Assembly (NCBI GenBank): GCA_031271125.1
Contig: JAISWH010000127.1
Location: 1 to 34,148, forward strand
DNA length: 34,148 nt
Source: Dysgonamonadaceae bacterium
Lineage (GTDB): Bacteria > Bacteroidota > Bacteroidia > Bacteroidales > Azobacteroidaceae
Direction: 5' to 3'
Each line of letters starts with the position of its first letter. Position 1 is the stretch's first letter. Of this stretch, positions 1-7,195 are shown one piece after another. Both the position numbers and the translations under genes were made by a program. The notes below the pieces were generated by a model. The model saw nothing but the letters and a program-made list of their open reading frames with translations, made no database searches and was not told the DNA's origin.

Positions 1-171
1 ACTCAAAATCGTATTAACAAAGGCGATGACATTGTTAAGTGTAATATTACCCTGAAATACACAACGAATGACACAAACGAAGAGAAAAAAATATTTTTGA
101 AATATTTGCAAAATTCTGCAAATGGGTTGTTTTTGTATGAATGTAAATCTGATTCTTTTCAAACCCGATGA
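1..171 (+). CDS. C-terminal fragment of an unknown protein
   Basis: Reading frame 1 is open from the first base to a TGA at 169-171 and encodes 56 residues, beginning TQNRINKGDDIVKCNITLKY and ending SDSFQTR. The start lies outside the window, so the ORF track does not list it. The composition (charged, Lys/Asn/Asp-rich, alternating hydrophobic positions) looks like real coding sequence rather than intergenic DNA. I do not recognise the family. It converges with the metallo-beta-lactamase gene, with a perfect palindrome between the two stops. Confidence 0.5.
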   Translation, partial: TQNRINKGDDIVKCNITLKYTTNDTNEEKKIFLKYLQNSANGLFLYECKSDSFQTR

Positions 172-216
172 CCTTGAAGAACCAAATCTAATATCTTTAT
201 ATCACACCATCGCCAT

Positions 217-246
217 TGTAGGGACAAGGCGCGCCTTGTCCCTACA
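217..246. repeat. 30-bp perfect palindrome between convergent genes
   Basis: The half-site TGTAGGGACAAGGCG is followed directly by its exact reverse complement. It lies between the stop of the partial plus-strand gene (171) and the stop of the minus-strand nuclease gene (349). As RNA from either strand it would fold into a long GC-rich stem, so it could act as a bidirectional transcription end or mRNA stabiliser. There is no clear T-run, so it is not a classical terminator. The rest of 172-348 shows nothing I can name. Confidence 0.8.
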
Positions 247-348
247 CGTGACAATTCCACGCAATTCTTTAGCGCCGACCCGGCCGGAGAAAAATAAGTA
301 ATGAACAGTGAACAAACATCCGTGAATTTATCAAAAGTCTTCCGCTTT

Positions 349-1749
349 TCACAACCCAAACTCCTGATGCAACTCCGGAATCTCAACATCCCGAAATCCC
401 TTTTTCATCAAACGGCGTTTAAATTCCCGCTGCACATCCGGTTCGCCATGAACAATGAAAACGCGCGTCACATCGTTGCTGTCCTGACAGGAAAGATACT
501 GGCTCAAATCGTTGTAATCGGCGTGTGCACTCATGGAATTTAGCGTAACAATATCGGCTTTTACCGTAAACTGTTCTCCGAAAATACCTACTGTTTCGGG
601 ATGTTTTTTCAATCGGGCGCCCAAAGATTCCGGTTCGCAATAACCGATCAACAGGATGGTGTTTCGCCAATTCTCAATACTGTTGGCAATATGATGTTTT
701 ACCCGTCCGGCTTCGGCCATTCCCGATGCGGAAATGATAACCGACGGCTTAAAATCGGCATTAAGCGCTTGAGAATCCCGTTTATCCGTGATATATTTCA
801 GACCGCGGAAATAGAACGGATCTTTGTCCGTTTTCAATAATTTTTGCGCCGATCGATTGAAACATTCCGTATGTTGCTTGACAATTTCCGTTACTTTGAC
901 CGACATCGGACTGTCTACATAATAATCGACGTCCGGCAAATTGCTGTCCAATTCCAAATCGTTCAAAGCATACAACAATTCCTGGGTACGGCCAACGCTA
1001 AAAGCGGGAATAATCAATTTTCCTTTTTTCTTCAAACAAGTTTCCCGAATGTTTTTCAGCAAATCACCCGCATACGTTTCGATGCGTTCGTGAAGCCGGT
1101 CGCCGTAAGTAGATTCGATGATGATGTAATCGGCCGGCGGAAAAACCTGGGGCGAATGGAGAATCGGATCGCCGTAGCGTCCCACGTCGCCGCTGAATGC
1201 CAGCCTTGCCGTCTTCCCGTTTTCTTTCAGGACTAAGTAAATAGTAGCGCTTCCGACAATGTGTCCGCAATCGAAAAATTGCAGCAAAATATGTTCATCA
1301 ACTTGTGTCGGCTGGTGATAATGTACCGCCTTGAAATGCTCAAGTGTCCGGTACACATCATCCGCAGTATAAAGCGGCTCGAGTAATTCCCGGCCTTCTT
1401 CCCTCCGTTTTTTATTCAGGAACGTAATATCCTGCGTTTGAATATACGCCGAATCCAACAAAAGCACTTTGACGATATCAATTGTAGCCGGAGTGGCATA
1501 GATACTTCCCGCGAATCCGTCTTTCACTAACTTAGGCAATAATCCGCAATGATCTACATGCGCATGTGAAAGAAACACATAGTCAACCTCAGCGGGATTA
1601 AATCCCCAATTCCGGTTCAAAGTTTCCGTATCGCGTCCCATCCCTTGAAACAGTCCGCAATCAAGCAGAAATTTTTTACCTGTATTCAATGTCACCAAAT
1701 GCTTACTGCCTGTTACGGTCTGCGCCGCTCCATGAAACGCAATTTTCAT
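349..1749 (-). CDS. Metallo-beta-lactamase/beta-CASP family RNA nuclease
   Basis: This 466-residue protein matches the beta-CASP branch of metallo-beta-lactamase nucleases, zinc enzymes that process RNA in the cytoplasm. Zinc-ligand motif 2 is SHAHVDHCG (about residues 61-69). FSGDVGR supplies the later aspartate. The beta-CASP region carries PAFSVGRTQELLYAL and ASGMAEAGRVKHH, and the terminal motif is SAHADY. The length fits the bacterial YSH1/CPSF-73-like group. The ATG at 1749 directly precedes MKIAFHGAAQTVTGS, the usual N-terminus. It lies 26 bases behind the WG-repeat gene and is probably cotranscribed with it. Whether it acts as an exo- or endonuclease cannot be read from sequence. Confidence 0.92.
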   Translation of the reverse strand: MKIAFHGAAQTVTGSKHLVTLNTGKKFLLDCGLFQGMGRDTETLNRNWGFNPAEVDYVFLSHAHVDHCGLLPKLVKDGFAGSIYATPATIDIVKVLLLDSAYIQTQDITFLNKKRREEGRELLEPLYTADDVYRTLEHFKAVHYHQPTQVDEHILLQFFDCGHIVGSATIYLVLKENGKTARLAFSGDVGRYGDPILHSPQVFPPADYIIIESTYGDRLHERIETYAGDLLKNIRETCLKKKGKLIIPAFSVGRTQELLYALNDLELDSNLPDVDYYVDSPMSVKVTEIVKQHTECFNRSAQKLLKTDKDPFYFRGLKYITDKRDSQALNADFKPSVIISASGMAEAGRVKHHIANSIENWRNTILLIGYCEPESLGARLKKHPETVGIFGEQFTVKADIVTLNSMSAHADYNDLSQYLSCQDSNDVTRVFIVHGEPDVQREFKRRLMKKGFRDVEIPELHQEFGL

Positions 1750-1775
1750 ATACCGGAAATTTTTAGTTTTTAACT

Positions 1776-2849
1776 TTAATAAATGCTTATGTCATGATAA
1801 ACAGCCCTCACAATCACACGTCCATCCTTGTCCATAAGTCCTTGTTTATCATTTTGGTAAACCTTATAGCAATTGTCATCGGTTTTTTCGATGCCATTGT
1901 ATTGGGGAGCGATGAGTTCGGCGCCATCGGTATTGATCAGCCCCCATAGATTATCCTTGATAATCAATGCACGAGCGCCGTCAAATTTGTCAATGTATTG
2001 ATACATAGGCGCCACCACTTGTTTTCCTTCCTTATTCAAAATACCATAGCGACCTTTGGATACAACAATGAAAACGTTGTTGTCTTTTACACCGACATCT
2101 TCGTAAGCCGGTTCAAACATCAGGTTTCCTTTGTCGTCAAGCATCCCGATTTTTCCATCGGAAAAAGTTTTGAATCCGTCTTTGCACGAAAAAACAGCCA
2201 CATATTTAGGCGTAATGGTTTCGTGACCGTTGGAGTTTAAAACACCCCATAATCCTTCTTTCAAAACAAAATAATTATCGCCTTTGATTTTTTGAATTTT
2301 CTGGTATTTGGGAGCAATGATTTCCACCCCTTTGTCATTCACCAAACCATAAAGGGAATCTTTCATTACAAGCGCTTTATCTTTTTCAAAATCATAGATA
2401 TAGTTGTAGGTGGGAGGTATAATTTCGATGCCTTTATCGGAAATCAAACCCATTTTTCCATTCAAAAAAACAGGCGCTTTTCCACCGTCGAATTTGCCGA
2501 TAAAATCATATTTCGGTTCTATTAAAACTACATTCTTGTCTGATTTCACACCGGATTTTCCATTTTCCGAAAAAATGATCTGTTTGCCTTTGGTTTCCGG
2601 CGAATAAGGAAGCCGTTGTCCGTTTTCGTTGACGGCATAAAGTTCGTTATCTTTAACAACCGGAGTCACTTTATTATTTGTTTTGCCGACCATGTCAAAT
2701 TCCGGTTTCAAAAGTTCGGTTCCGGTCTTGCCGATTACACCGAATTTTCCGTTCACCCCGACGCGCGCCCATTGTTTTTCGGTTTTCTGAGCATGGATTC
2801 CACTTACTATAAAAAGAGATAAACAAGTTAGAATAATTTTTGTTCTCAT
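1776..2849 (-). CDS. WG-repeat exported protein
   Basis: A 357-residue protein with a short signal peptide (MRTKIILTCLSLFIVSGIHA, cleavage probably near residue 20). The rest is made of tandem units of about 30-35 residues with the WG-repeat pattern, for example KFGVIGKTGTELLKPEFD, KMGLISDKGIEIIPPTYN and LWGLINTDGAELIAPQYN. WG repeats are thought to form beta-rich solenoid-like folds, but their ligand is usually unknown. The protein is likely periplasmic or surface-exposed. A good promoter (TTTG, 19 bases, TAATTTTG) lies just upstream on the minus strand, and the nuclease gene follows in the same direction. No catalytic motif was seen. Confidence 0.9.
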   Translation of the reverse strand: MRTKIILTCLSLFIVSGIHAQKTEKQWARVGVNGKFGVIGKTGTELLKPEFDMVGKTNNKVTPVVKDNELYAVNENGQRLPYSPETKGKQIIFSENGKSGVKSDKNVVLIEPKYDFIGKFDGGKAPVFLNGKMGLISDKGIEIIPPTYNYIYDFEKDKALVMKDSLYGLVNDKGVEIIAPKYQKIQKIKGDNYFVLKEGLWGVLNSNGHETITPKYVAVFSCKDGFKTFSDGKIGMLDDKGNLMFEPAYEDVGVKDNNVFIVVSKGRYGILNKEGKQVVAPMYQYIDKFDGARALIIKDNLWGLINTDGAELIAPQYNGIEKTDDNCYKVYQNDKQGLMDKDGRVIVRAVYHDISIY

Positions 2850-2888
2850 AATTCAATTATTTTAGTTTATAATATTCGGAAAATCATA

Positions 2889-2919
2889 CAAAATTACGAT
2901 TTATTCCCGACATTTCAAA
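2889..2919 (-). promoter_or_regulatory. Bacteroidota-type promoter for the WG-repeat gene
   Basis: Reading the minus strand, TTTG (2919-2916) is followed after 19 bases by TAATTTTG (2896-2889), matching the phylum's -33/-7 consensus. The predicted start of transcription leaves a leader of about 30-35 bases before the ATG at 2849. Confidence 0.6.
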
Positions 2920-3012
2920 TAAATAATTCTTTTCGGGTGCATTTGACCACATTAATTTTCAATAGATGTAATATTTTTCCAAATATTTTATGAAAAGGAC
3001 AATATTTTTTTA

Positions 3013-3020
3013 TACTTTTG
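3013..3020 (+). promoter_or_regulatory. -7 box upstream of the sigma factor gene
   Basis: TACTTTTG matches TAnnTTTG. A -33 box is not clear. The proposed TTG start at 3034 is only 13 bases downstream of this box, so the transcript would be almost leaderless if both assignments hold. Confidence 0.5.
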
Positions 3021-3033
3021 CAAAAAATCTCTT

Positions 3034-3603
3034 TTGTTTAGAAGAAACAACATATCCAGACTGTCGGATGAAGAAATCTTGAGCCGTTATAAAGATTCAG
3101 GAAACGCCGAATACTTTGGGGAATTATATAACCGGTATATTCCCCTCCTCTATGGTGTTGGCCTGAAATATCTGAATGATGCCGGCGATGCGGAAGACGC
3201 GGTGATGCAACTTTTTGAAAGTTTGCTCCCGGAAATTGCCCAATACGATATTCCATCCTTTCATACATGGATTTATTCGGTGATGAAAAATCATTGTTTA
3301 CAGATACTACGGAAGGAGACTCAGGAAATAATTACAGATTTCAATACCGAAACAATAGAACGGGATGAAATTTTGTATCTATTTGATGAAAGCAATGACG
3401 ACAAGGAAAAAAAAGAACTGTTGAAACGTTGCATAAAGAAACTGCCTGTCGAACAACGCATTGCCGTTATTCGTTTTTTCATGGAAGAAATGTCGTATGC
3501 CGATATTTCCGATACGACCGAATATAATTTAAAGCAAGTGAAAAGTTACATTCAAAACGGAATACGAAATCTGAAAATTTGTATTGAAAAAAATAGCCAA
3601 TGA
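3034..3603 (+). CDS. ECF-like sigma-70 family RNA polymerase sigma factor
   Basis: A 189-residue protein with sigma region 2 at about residues 20-95 (YLNDAGDAEDAVMQLFESLL, then IYSVMKNHCLQILRK) and a region 4 helix-turn-helix at about 130-185 (LPVEQRIAVIRFFMEEMSYA followed by EYNLKQVKSYIQNGIRNLK). It should direct RNA polymerase to a specific regulon. The start is TTG: no in-frame ATG occurs before region 2, and the conserved LSDEEILSRY begins about nine residues in. The stop overlaps the start of the next gene by four bases (ATGA), which implies translational coupling to a probable membrane-bound partner. Confidence 0.88.
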   Translation: MFRRNNISRLSDEEILSRYKDSGNAEYFGELYNRYIPLLYGVGLKYLNDAGDAEDAVMQLFESLLPEIAQYDIPSFHTWIYSVMKNHCLQILRKETQEIITDFNTETIERDEILYLFDESNDDKEKKELLKRCIKKLPVEQRIAVIRFFMEEMSYADISDTTEYNLKQVKSYIQNGIRNLKICIEKNSQ

Positions 3604-4436
3604 GTTTAATCCGTTACATGCAAGGAATCAGGAAAGGAACTGAAATCAATCGCCTCGAACGGGAAGCGAAGGAAAATTTGCTTTTGTCCGATGCAATGGA
3701 GGGTTACGATAAAATCCGCAATGGGGAACACGAAACCCGCATAAAAAGAATGCAAAACAATATTGCCGCCCAAACCCGCCCTTCAAATTCTACTTTGTTC
3801 TATTGGGGTATTGCCGCAAGCATTCTTTTAATCATCGCTATAGTCGCCGGAGGATATTTTTTGTGGAATCAATTCAACGGGCCGGAAACCATACTTGTAA
3901 AGGAAAATATTTCGAAACCATTGGATACAATAGCCGCTGAAAAATCGGATGAAACTGCTGCCGGTCCTCTTGCAAAGCCGGAAGTACAGACGGATCACGC
4001 CGCCGTAATTAACAGCGCGCCGCCGGAAACGACAATCGTTAACGATGAAGAAATAACAAGTATACCGGATGCGAACAAGCTACCGGTAGCTGACACTATT
4101 CAATCAATTCCTATTGATTCGACTGAAAATGAAGTTATTACCATCGAAAATGGAGAACAAAAAAACTCAATACTTCCTCCCGAACCCCTTCTCGGATACA
4201 ACGCATATAACGAATACTTAAAAAAAAACCTGATTCGTCCTACGGATGAAGAATGTAAAACGGCAACCGGATTTGTCTCGCTCTCGTTTCTCATTGATAA
4301 AAACGGATATCCGTATAACATCCATATCACGAAATCACTCTGCCTCTTAGCAGACTGGGAGGCCATGCGTTTAGTAAAAGAAGGACCGCTTTGGACTACA
4401 AGTGAATCTCTTGCGACGATAAATATATATTTTTAA
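3600..4436 (+). CDS. Single-pass membrane protein with TonB-like C-terminal domain, probable partner of the sigma factor
   Basis: A 278-residue protein. The cytoplasmic N-terminus (about 1-65, MSLIRYMQGIRKGTEINRLE and SDAMEGYDKIRNG) resembles the start of Bacteroidota proteins that follow such sigma genes. One membrane helix spans about 66-89. A long acidic, Pro/Thr-rich periplasmic linker follows. Residues 200-278 look like the TonB C-terminal fold (YNEYLKKNLIRP, then TGFVSLSFLIDKNGYPYNIH). The start ATG overlaps the sigma factor stop. The layout suggests an anti-sigma or envelope-signal transducer rather than a true energy transducer, because no ExbB/ExbD genes are nearby. That role is inference. 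Confidence 0.75.
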   Translation: MSLIRYMQGIRKGTEINRLEREAKENLLLSDAMEGYDKIRNGEHETRIKRMQNNIAAQTRPSNSTLFYWGIAASILLIIAIVAGGYFLWNQFNGPETILVKENISKPLDTIAAEKSDETAAGPLAKPEVQTDHAAVINSAPPETTIVNDEEITSIPDANKLPVADTIQSIPIDSTENEVITIENGEQKNSILPPEPLLGYNAYNEYLKKNLIRPTDEECKTATGFVSLSFLIDKNGYPYNIHITKSLCLLADWEAMRLVKEGPLWTTSESLATINIYF

Positions 4437-4452
4437 TATATTATGCACATTT

Positions 4453-5007
4453 ATGAAATATATTGAAACAGAAATACCGGGTCTATGGATTATAGAGCCT
4501 GAACTTTTTGTAGACGCCCGCGGCTATTTCATGGAAACTTATAAAAAAGAATCTTTTGAGCGCCAAATCGCCCCCATCCATTTTATTCAGGATAATGAAT
4601 CCAAATCTTCTTACAGGGTTTTTCGCGGACTGCATTATCAGGAAGGCGATACCGCTCAGGCAAAATTAGTCAGGGTGATTGACGGAAAGGTATGGGATGT
4701 TGCGGTGGACGTCCGCAAAGATTCCCCTACTTTTGGGAAATATTACGCAGTAGAATTATCGGCCGAAAACAAAAGGCAATTTTTTATTCCGAGAGGTTTT
4801 GCACACGGTTTCCTCGTTTTGAGCGAAACGGCTGTTTTTTCTTACAAAGTAGATAATCACTATTCCCCTTCCACCGAAAGAACGTTGAATTGTTTCGATC
4901 CGGACATTGCCATTCAATTCCCGATCGATAAATCGCTACTGAAACTCTCTGAAAAAGATAAGTTCGGAAAATCCTTGCTGGAAATTGGTTACCCCTCAGC
5001 CCTCTGA
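4453..5007 (+). CDS. rfbC: dTDP-4-dehydrorhamnose 3,5-epimerase
   Basis: The 184-residue enzyme epimerises C3 and C5 of dTDP-4-keto-6-deoxy-D-glucose, the third step to dTDP-L-rhamnose. Family landmarks are DARGYFMETYKKESFE, FIQDNESKSSYRVFRGLHYQ with the active-site His, GKVWDVAVDVRKDSPTFGKY and FFIPRGFAHGFLVLSE. Length is normal. It begins 16 bases after the TonB-like gene. The last codons (YPSAL and the stop) lie inside the left arm of an interspersed repeat, so the C-terminal tail seems to have been supplied by repeat DNA. Cytoplasmic, part of an envelope-polysaccharide precursor cassette with rfbA and rfbB. Confidence 0.95.
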   Translation: MKYIETEIPGLWIIEPELFVDARGYFMETYKKESFERQIAPIHFIQDNESKSSYRVFRGLHYQEGDTAQAKLVRVIDGKVWDVAVDVRKDSPTFGKYYAVELSAENKRQFFIPRGFAHGFLVLSETAVFSYKVDNHYSPSTERTLNCFDPDIAIQFPIDKSLLKLSEKDKFGKSLLEIGYPSAL

Positions 5008-5084
5008 AAGGGGAGTTTGGGGGCAGCGAGATTGAATCTTTTGCTGCGGCAAAGTCCCCTTCAGGGGATTGAGTGGTTTAATTA
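4989..5084. repeat. Interspersed inverted-repeat element, copy A
   Basis: The left arm begins TTACCCCTCAGCCCTCTGAA and the right arm reads CCCCTTCAGGGGATTGAGTGG. The centre (GCAGCGAGATTGAATC, then GCTGCGGCAAAG) can form an inner hairpin. It shares arms and core with copies at about 30534 and 33376. It overlaps the end of rfbC and fills the gap to rfbA. Confidence 0.75.
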
Positions 5085-5116
5085 TTAGTTTTAGTTTTTT
5101 AATTTTAGTTCGTATT

Positions 5117-5977
5117 ATGAAAGGAATTATCTTAGCCGGCGGAAGCGCCACCCGCCTCTACCCTTTGTCTAAATCCATATCCAAACAAATCATGCCGGTG
5201 TATGACAAACCGATGATTTATTACCCTTTGTCGGCTTTAATACTGGCCGGAATCAGGGAAATACTAATTATTTCCACGCCCCGCGACTTACCCATGTTTA
5301 AGGAATTACTCGGGACGGGAGAAAACTGGGGTATGCGGTTCGATTACATCATTCAGGAGAAGCCCAACGGATTGGCTCAGGCTTTTGTACTGGGCGAAAA
5401 ATTTATCGGCGACCAACCGGCCTGTCTGATTTTGGGTGACAATATTTTTTACGGGCAAGGTTTCAGCAGTATTCTCGCCAAAGCCAAAGACATAACAGAC
5501 AATGCCTGTATCTTCGGCTATTCGGTGAAAGACCCCCGTGCATACGGCGTAGTGGAATTTGACGCCTTGGGAAAAGTCATTTCCATCGAAGAAAAACCCG
5601 AAAAACCCAAGTCAAGTTACGCCATTCCCGGATTATATTTTTACGACAATTCGGTAGTTGCACGCGCAAAAGCCTTAAAACCTTCGGCGCGCGGAGAATA
5701 CGAAATCACCGATTTGAACCGGACTTATTTAGACGAAGGAAAATTAAAAGTGGAAATTTTCGGACGGGGTTTTGCCTGGCTGGATACCGGCAATAGCGAC
5801 AGCCTGCTGGAGGCTTCCAATTTTGTGGCGACAATTCAAAAACGGCAAGGCTTTTATGTTTCCTGCATCGAAGAAGTTGCTTGGAGGCAAGGTTGGATTG
5901 ACAATAACCAATTGGAAAAATTGGGAAAAGACTTAAATAAAACCGATTATGGAAAATATATTCTTTCTTTAATTTAG
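5117..5977 (+). CDS. rfbA: Glucose-1-phosphate thymidylyltransferase
   Basis: The 286-residue enzyme joins glucose-1-phosphate and dTTP to make dTDP-glucose. The nucleotide-binding motif is [18 protein letters not shown]; most relatives have GGSGTRL, so one Gly is Ala here. [48 protein letters not shown] and [20 protein letters not shown] follow. The ORF track starts at a TTG at 5069, but its first 16 residues are hydrophobic and derive from repeat copy A and the A/T-rich spacer. The ATG at 5117 gives the canonical N-terminus. Cytoplasmic, first step of the dTDP-rhamnose route. Confidence 0.96.
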   Translation: MKGIILAGGSATRLYPLSKSISKQIMPVYDKPMIYYPLSALILAGIREILIISTPRDLPMFKELLGTGENWGMRFDYIIQEKPNGLAQAFVLGEKFIGDQPACLILGDNIFYGQGFSSILAKAKDITDNACIFGYSVKDPRAYGVVEFDALGKVISIEEKPEKPKSSYAIPGLYFYDNSVVARAKALKPSARGEYEITDLNRTYLDEGKLKVEIFGRGFAWLDTGNSDSLLEASNFVATIQKRQGFYVSCIEEVAWRQGWIDNNQLEKLGKDLNKTDYGKYILSLI

Positions 5978-6000
5978 CAGCAAATAAAAATTTAATTTAT

Positions 6001-6040
6001 GTCACTAATTATATTCGTGTTAATTCGTGCATTAGTGGCA
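6001..6040. repeat. Short dyad repeat between rfbA and rfbB
   Basis: CACTAAT (6003-6009) and ATTAGTG (6031-6037) form inverted ends around two direct TTCGTG units (TTCGTGTTAATTCGTGC). The remaining spacer is A/T-rich with no clear promoter. It looks like another small interspersed repeat; only one copy is visible here. Confidence 0.5.
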
Positions 6041-6064
6041 TATAAAAATTAAAAACATAAACAA

Positions 6065-7195
6065 ATGAAACATTACTTAGTAACCGGAGGCGCCGGATTT
6101 ATCGGAGCCAATTACGTGAAATACATTTTGAAAAAGCATAATGATATTCAATTAGTTATATTGGACGACCTGACTTATGCCGGCAATTTGGGAACAATCA
6201 AAGACCATTTGAAAGACCCAAGGGTAGAATTTATAAAAGGAAACATCGTCGATCCGCAAATCGTCAAAAGCATTTTTGAAAAGCATCCGGTTGATTCCGT
6301 GGTCAATTTTGCAGCCGAAAGCCATGTAGACCGCAGTATCGAAAATCCGCAACTGTTTCTGCAAACGAATATTTTAGGTACGCAAAACCTGCTCGACACA
6401 GCCAAAAAGTTTTGGACAGTCGGAAAGAATGAAAAAGGATATCCGGTCTACCGGGAAGGCGTGAAATACCTGCAAGTTTCCACCGACGAAGTGTACGGCA
6501 GTCTGGGCGAAACCGGCTATTTCACCGAAAAGACGCCTTTAGACCCGCGCAGCCCGTACTCCGCTTCCAAGACAGGCGCCGATTTGATTGTCGCCGCTTA
6601 TTCCGAAACCTACAAAATGCCAATCAACATCACCCGTTGTTCAAACAACTATGGGCCTTACCACTTCCCCGAAAAACTGATTCCGCTGATTATCAAAAAC
6701 ATTCTTGAAGGCAAAAAACTTCCGGTCTATGGCGACGGTTCCAACGTGCGCGACTGGCTGTACGTCGAAGACCATTGCAAAGCCGTCGATTTGGTATTGT
6801 TGCAAGGGCGACCCGGTGAAGTTTACAACGTGGGCGGCCACAACGAGATGAAAAACATCGACATTGTCAAGCTGACCATAACGACGATTCGGCAATTAAT
6901 GGAAGAAAATCCCGAATACCGCAAAGCCTTAAAACCGGCTTCACCTTCGACTGCGGATTTAAGTTGGATCAACGACGACCTGATCGCCTTCGTTAAAGAC
7001 CGCCTGGGACACGACCAACGTTATGCCATCGACCCGGCAAAAATTACCGCCGAATTGGGATGGTATCCCGAAACAAAATTTACAGACGGGATCGTAAAAA
7101 CCATTCGTTGGTATCTCGAAAATCAGGATTGGGTGGAAGAAGTCACTTCGGGCGACTATCAAAGATACTACGAACAAATGTATGGAAACAGATAA
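6065..7195 (+). CDS. rfbB: dTDP-glucose 4,6-dehydratase
   Basis: A 376-residue extended short-chain dehydrogenase that converts dTDP-glucose to dTDP-4-keto-6-deoxyglucose with bound NAD. It shows TGGAGFIGANYVKYIL (Rossmann GxxGxxG), NFAAESHVDRSI, STDEVYGSLGETG, the catalytic YSASKTGAD (YxxxK), TRCSNNYGPYHFPEKLIPLI and DWLYVEDHC. Length is slightly above 350 but normal for Bacteroidales forms. Its last codons overlap the start of the oxidoreductase gene by 14 bases in another reading frame, which suggests coupled translation. Confidence 0.96.
   Translation: MKHYLVTGGAGFIGANYVKYILKKHNDIQLVILDDLTYAGNLGTIKDHLKDPRVEFIKGNIVDPQIVKSIFEKHPVDSVVNFAAESHVDRSIENPQLFLQTNILGTQNLLDTAKKFWTVGKNEKGYPVYREGVKYLQVSTDEVYGSLGETGYFTEKTPLDPRSPYSASKTGADLIVAAYSETYKMPINITRCSNNYGPYHFPEKLIPLIIKNILEGKKLPVYGDGSNVRDWLYVEDHCKAVDLVLLQGRPGEVYNVGGHNEMKNIDIVKLTITTIRQLMEENPEYRKALKPASPSTADLSWINDDLIAFVKDRLGHDQRYAIDPAKITAELGWYPETKFTDGIVKTIRWYLENQDWVEEVTSGDYQRYYEQMYGNR

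Noticed and set aside
5069-5116. Upstream TTG start of the rfbA frame
   Set aside because: The extra residues are hydrophobic filler from repeat copy A and the A/T-rich spacer; the ATG at 5117 gives the exact family N-terminus.
6001-6040. Operator for a regulator of rfbB
   Set aside because: The TTCGTGTTAATTCGTG pattern looks more like a small interspersed repeat and no promoter box lies beside it; kept only as a repeat.
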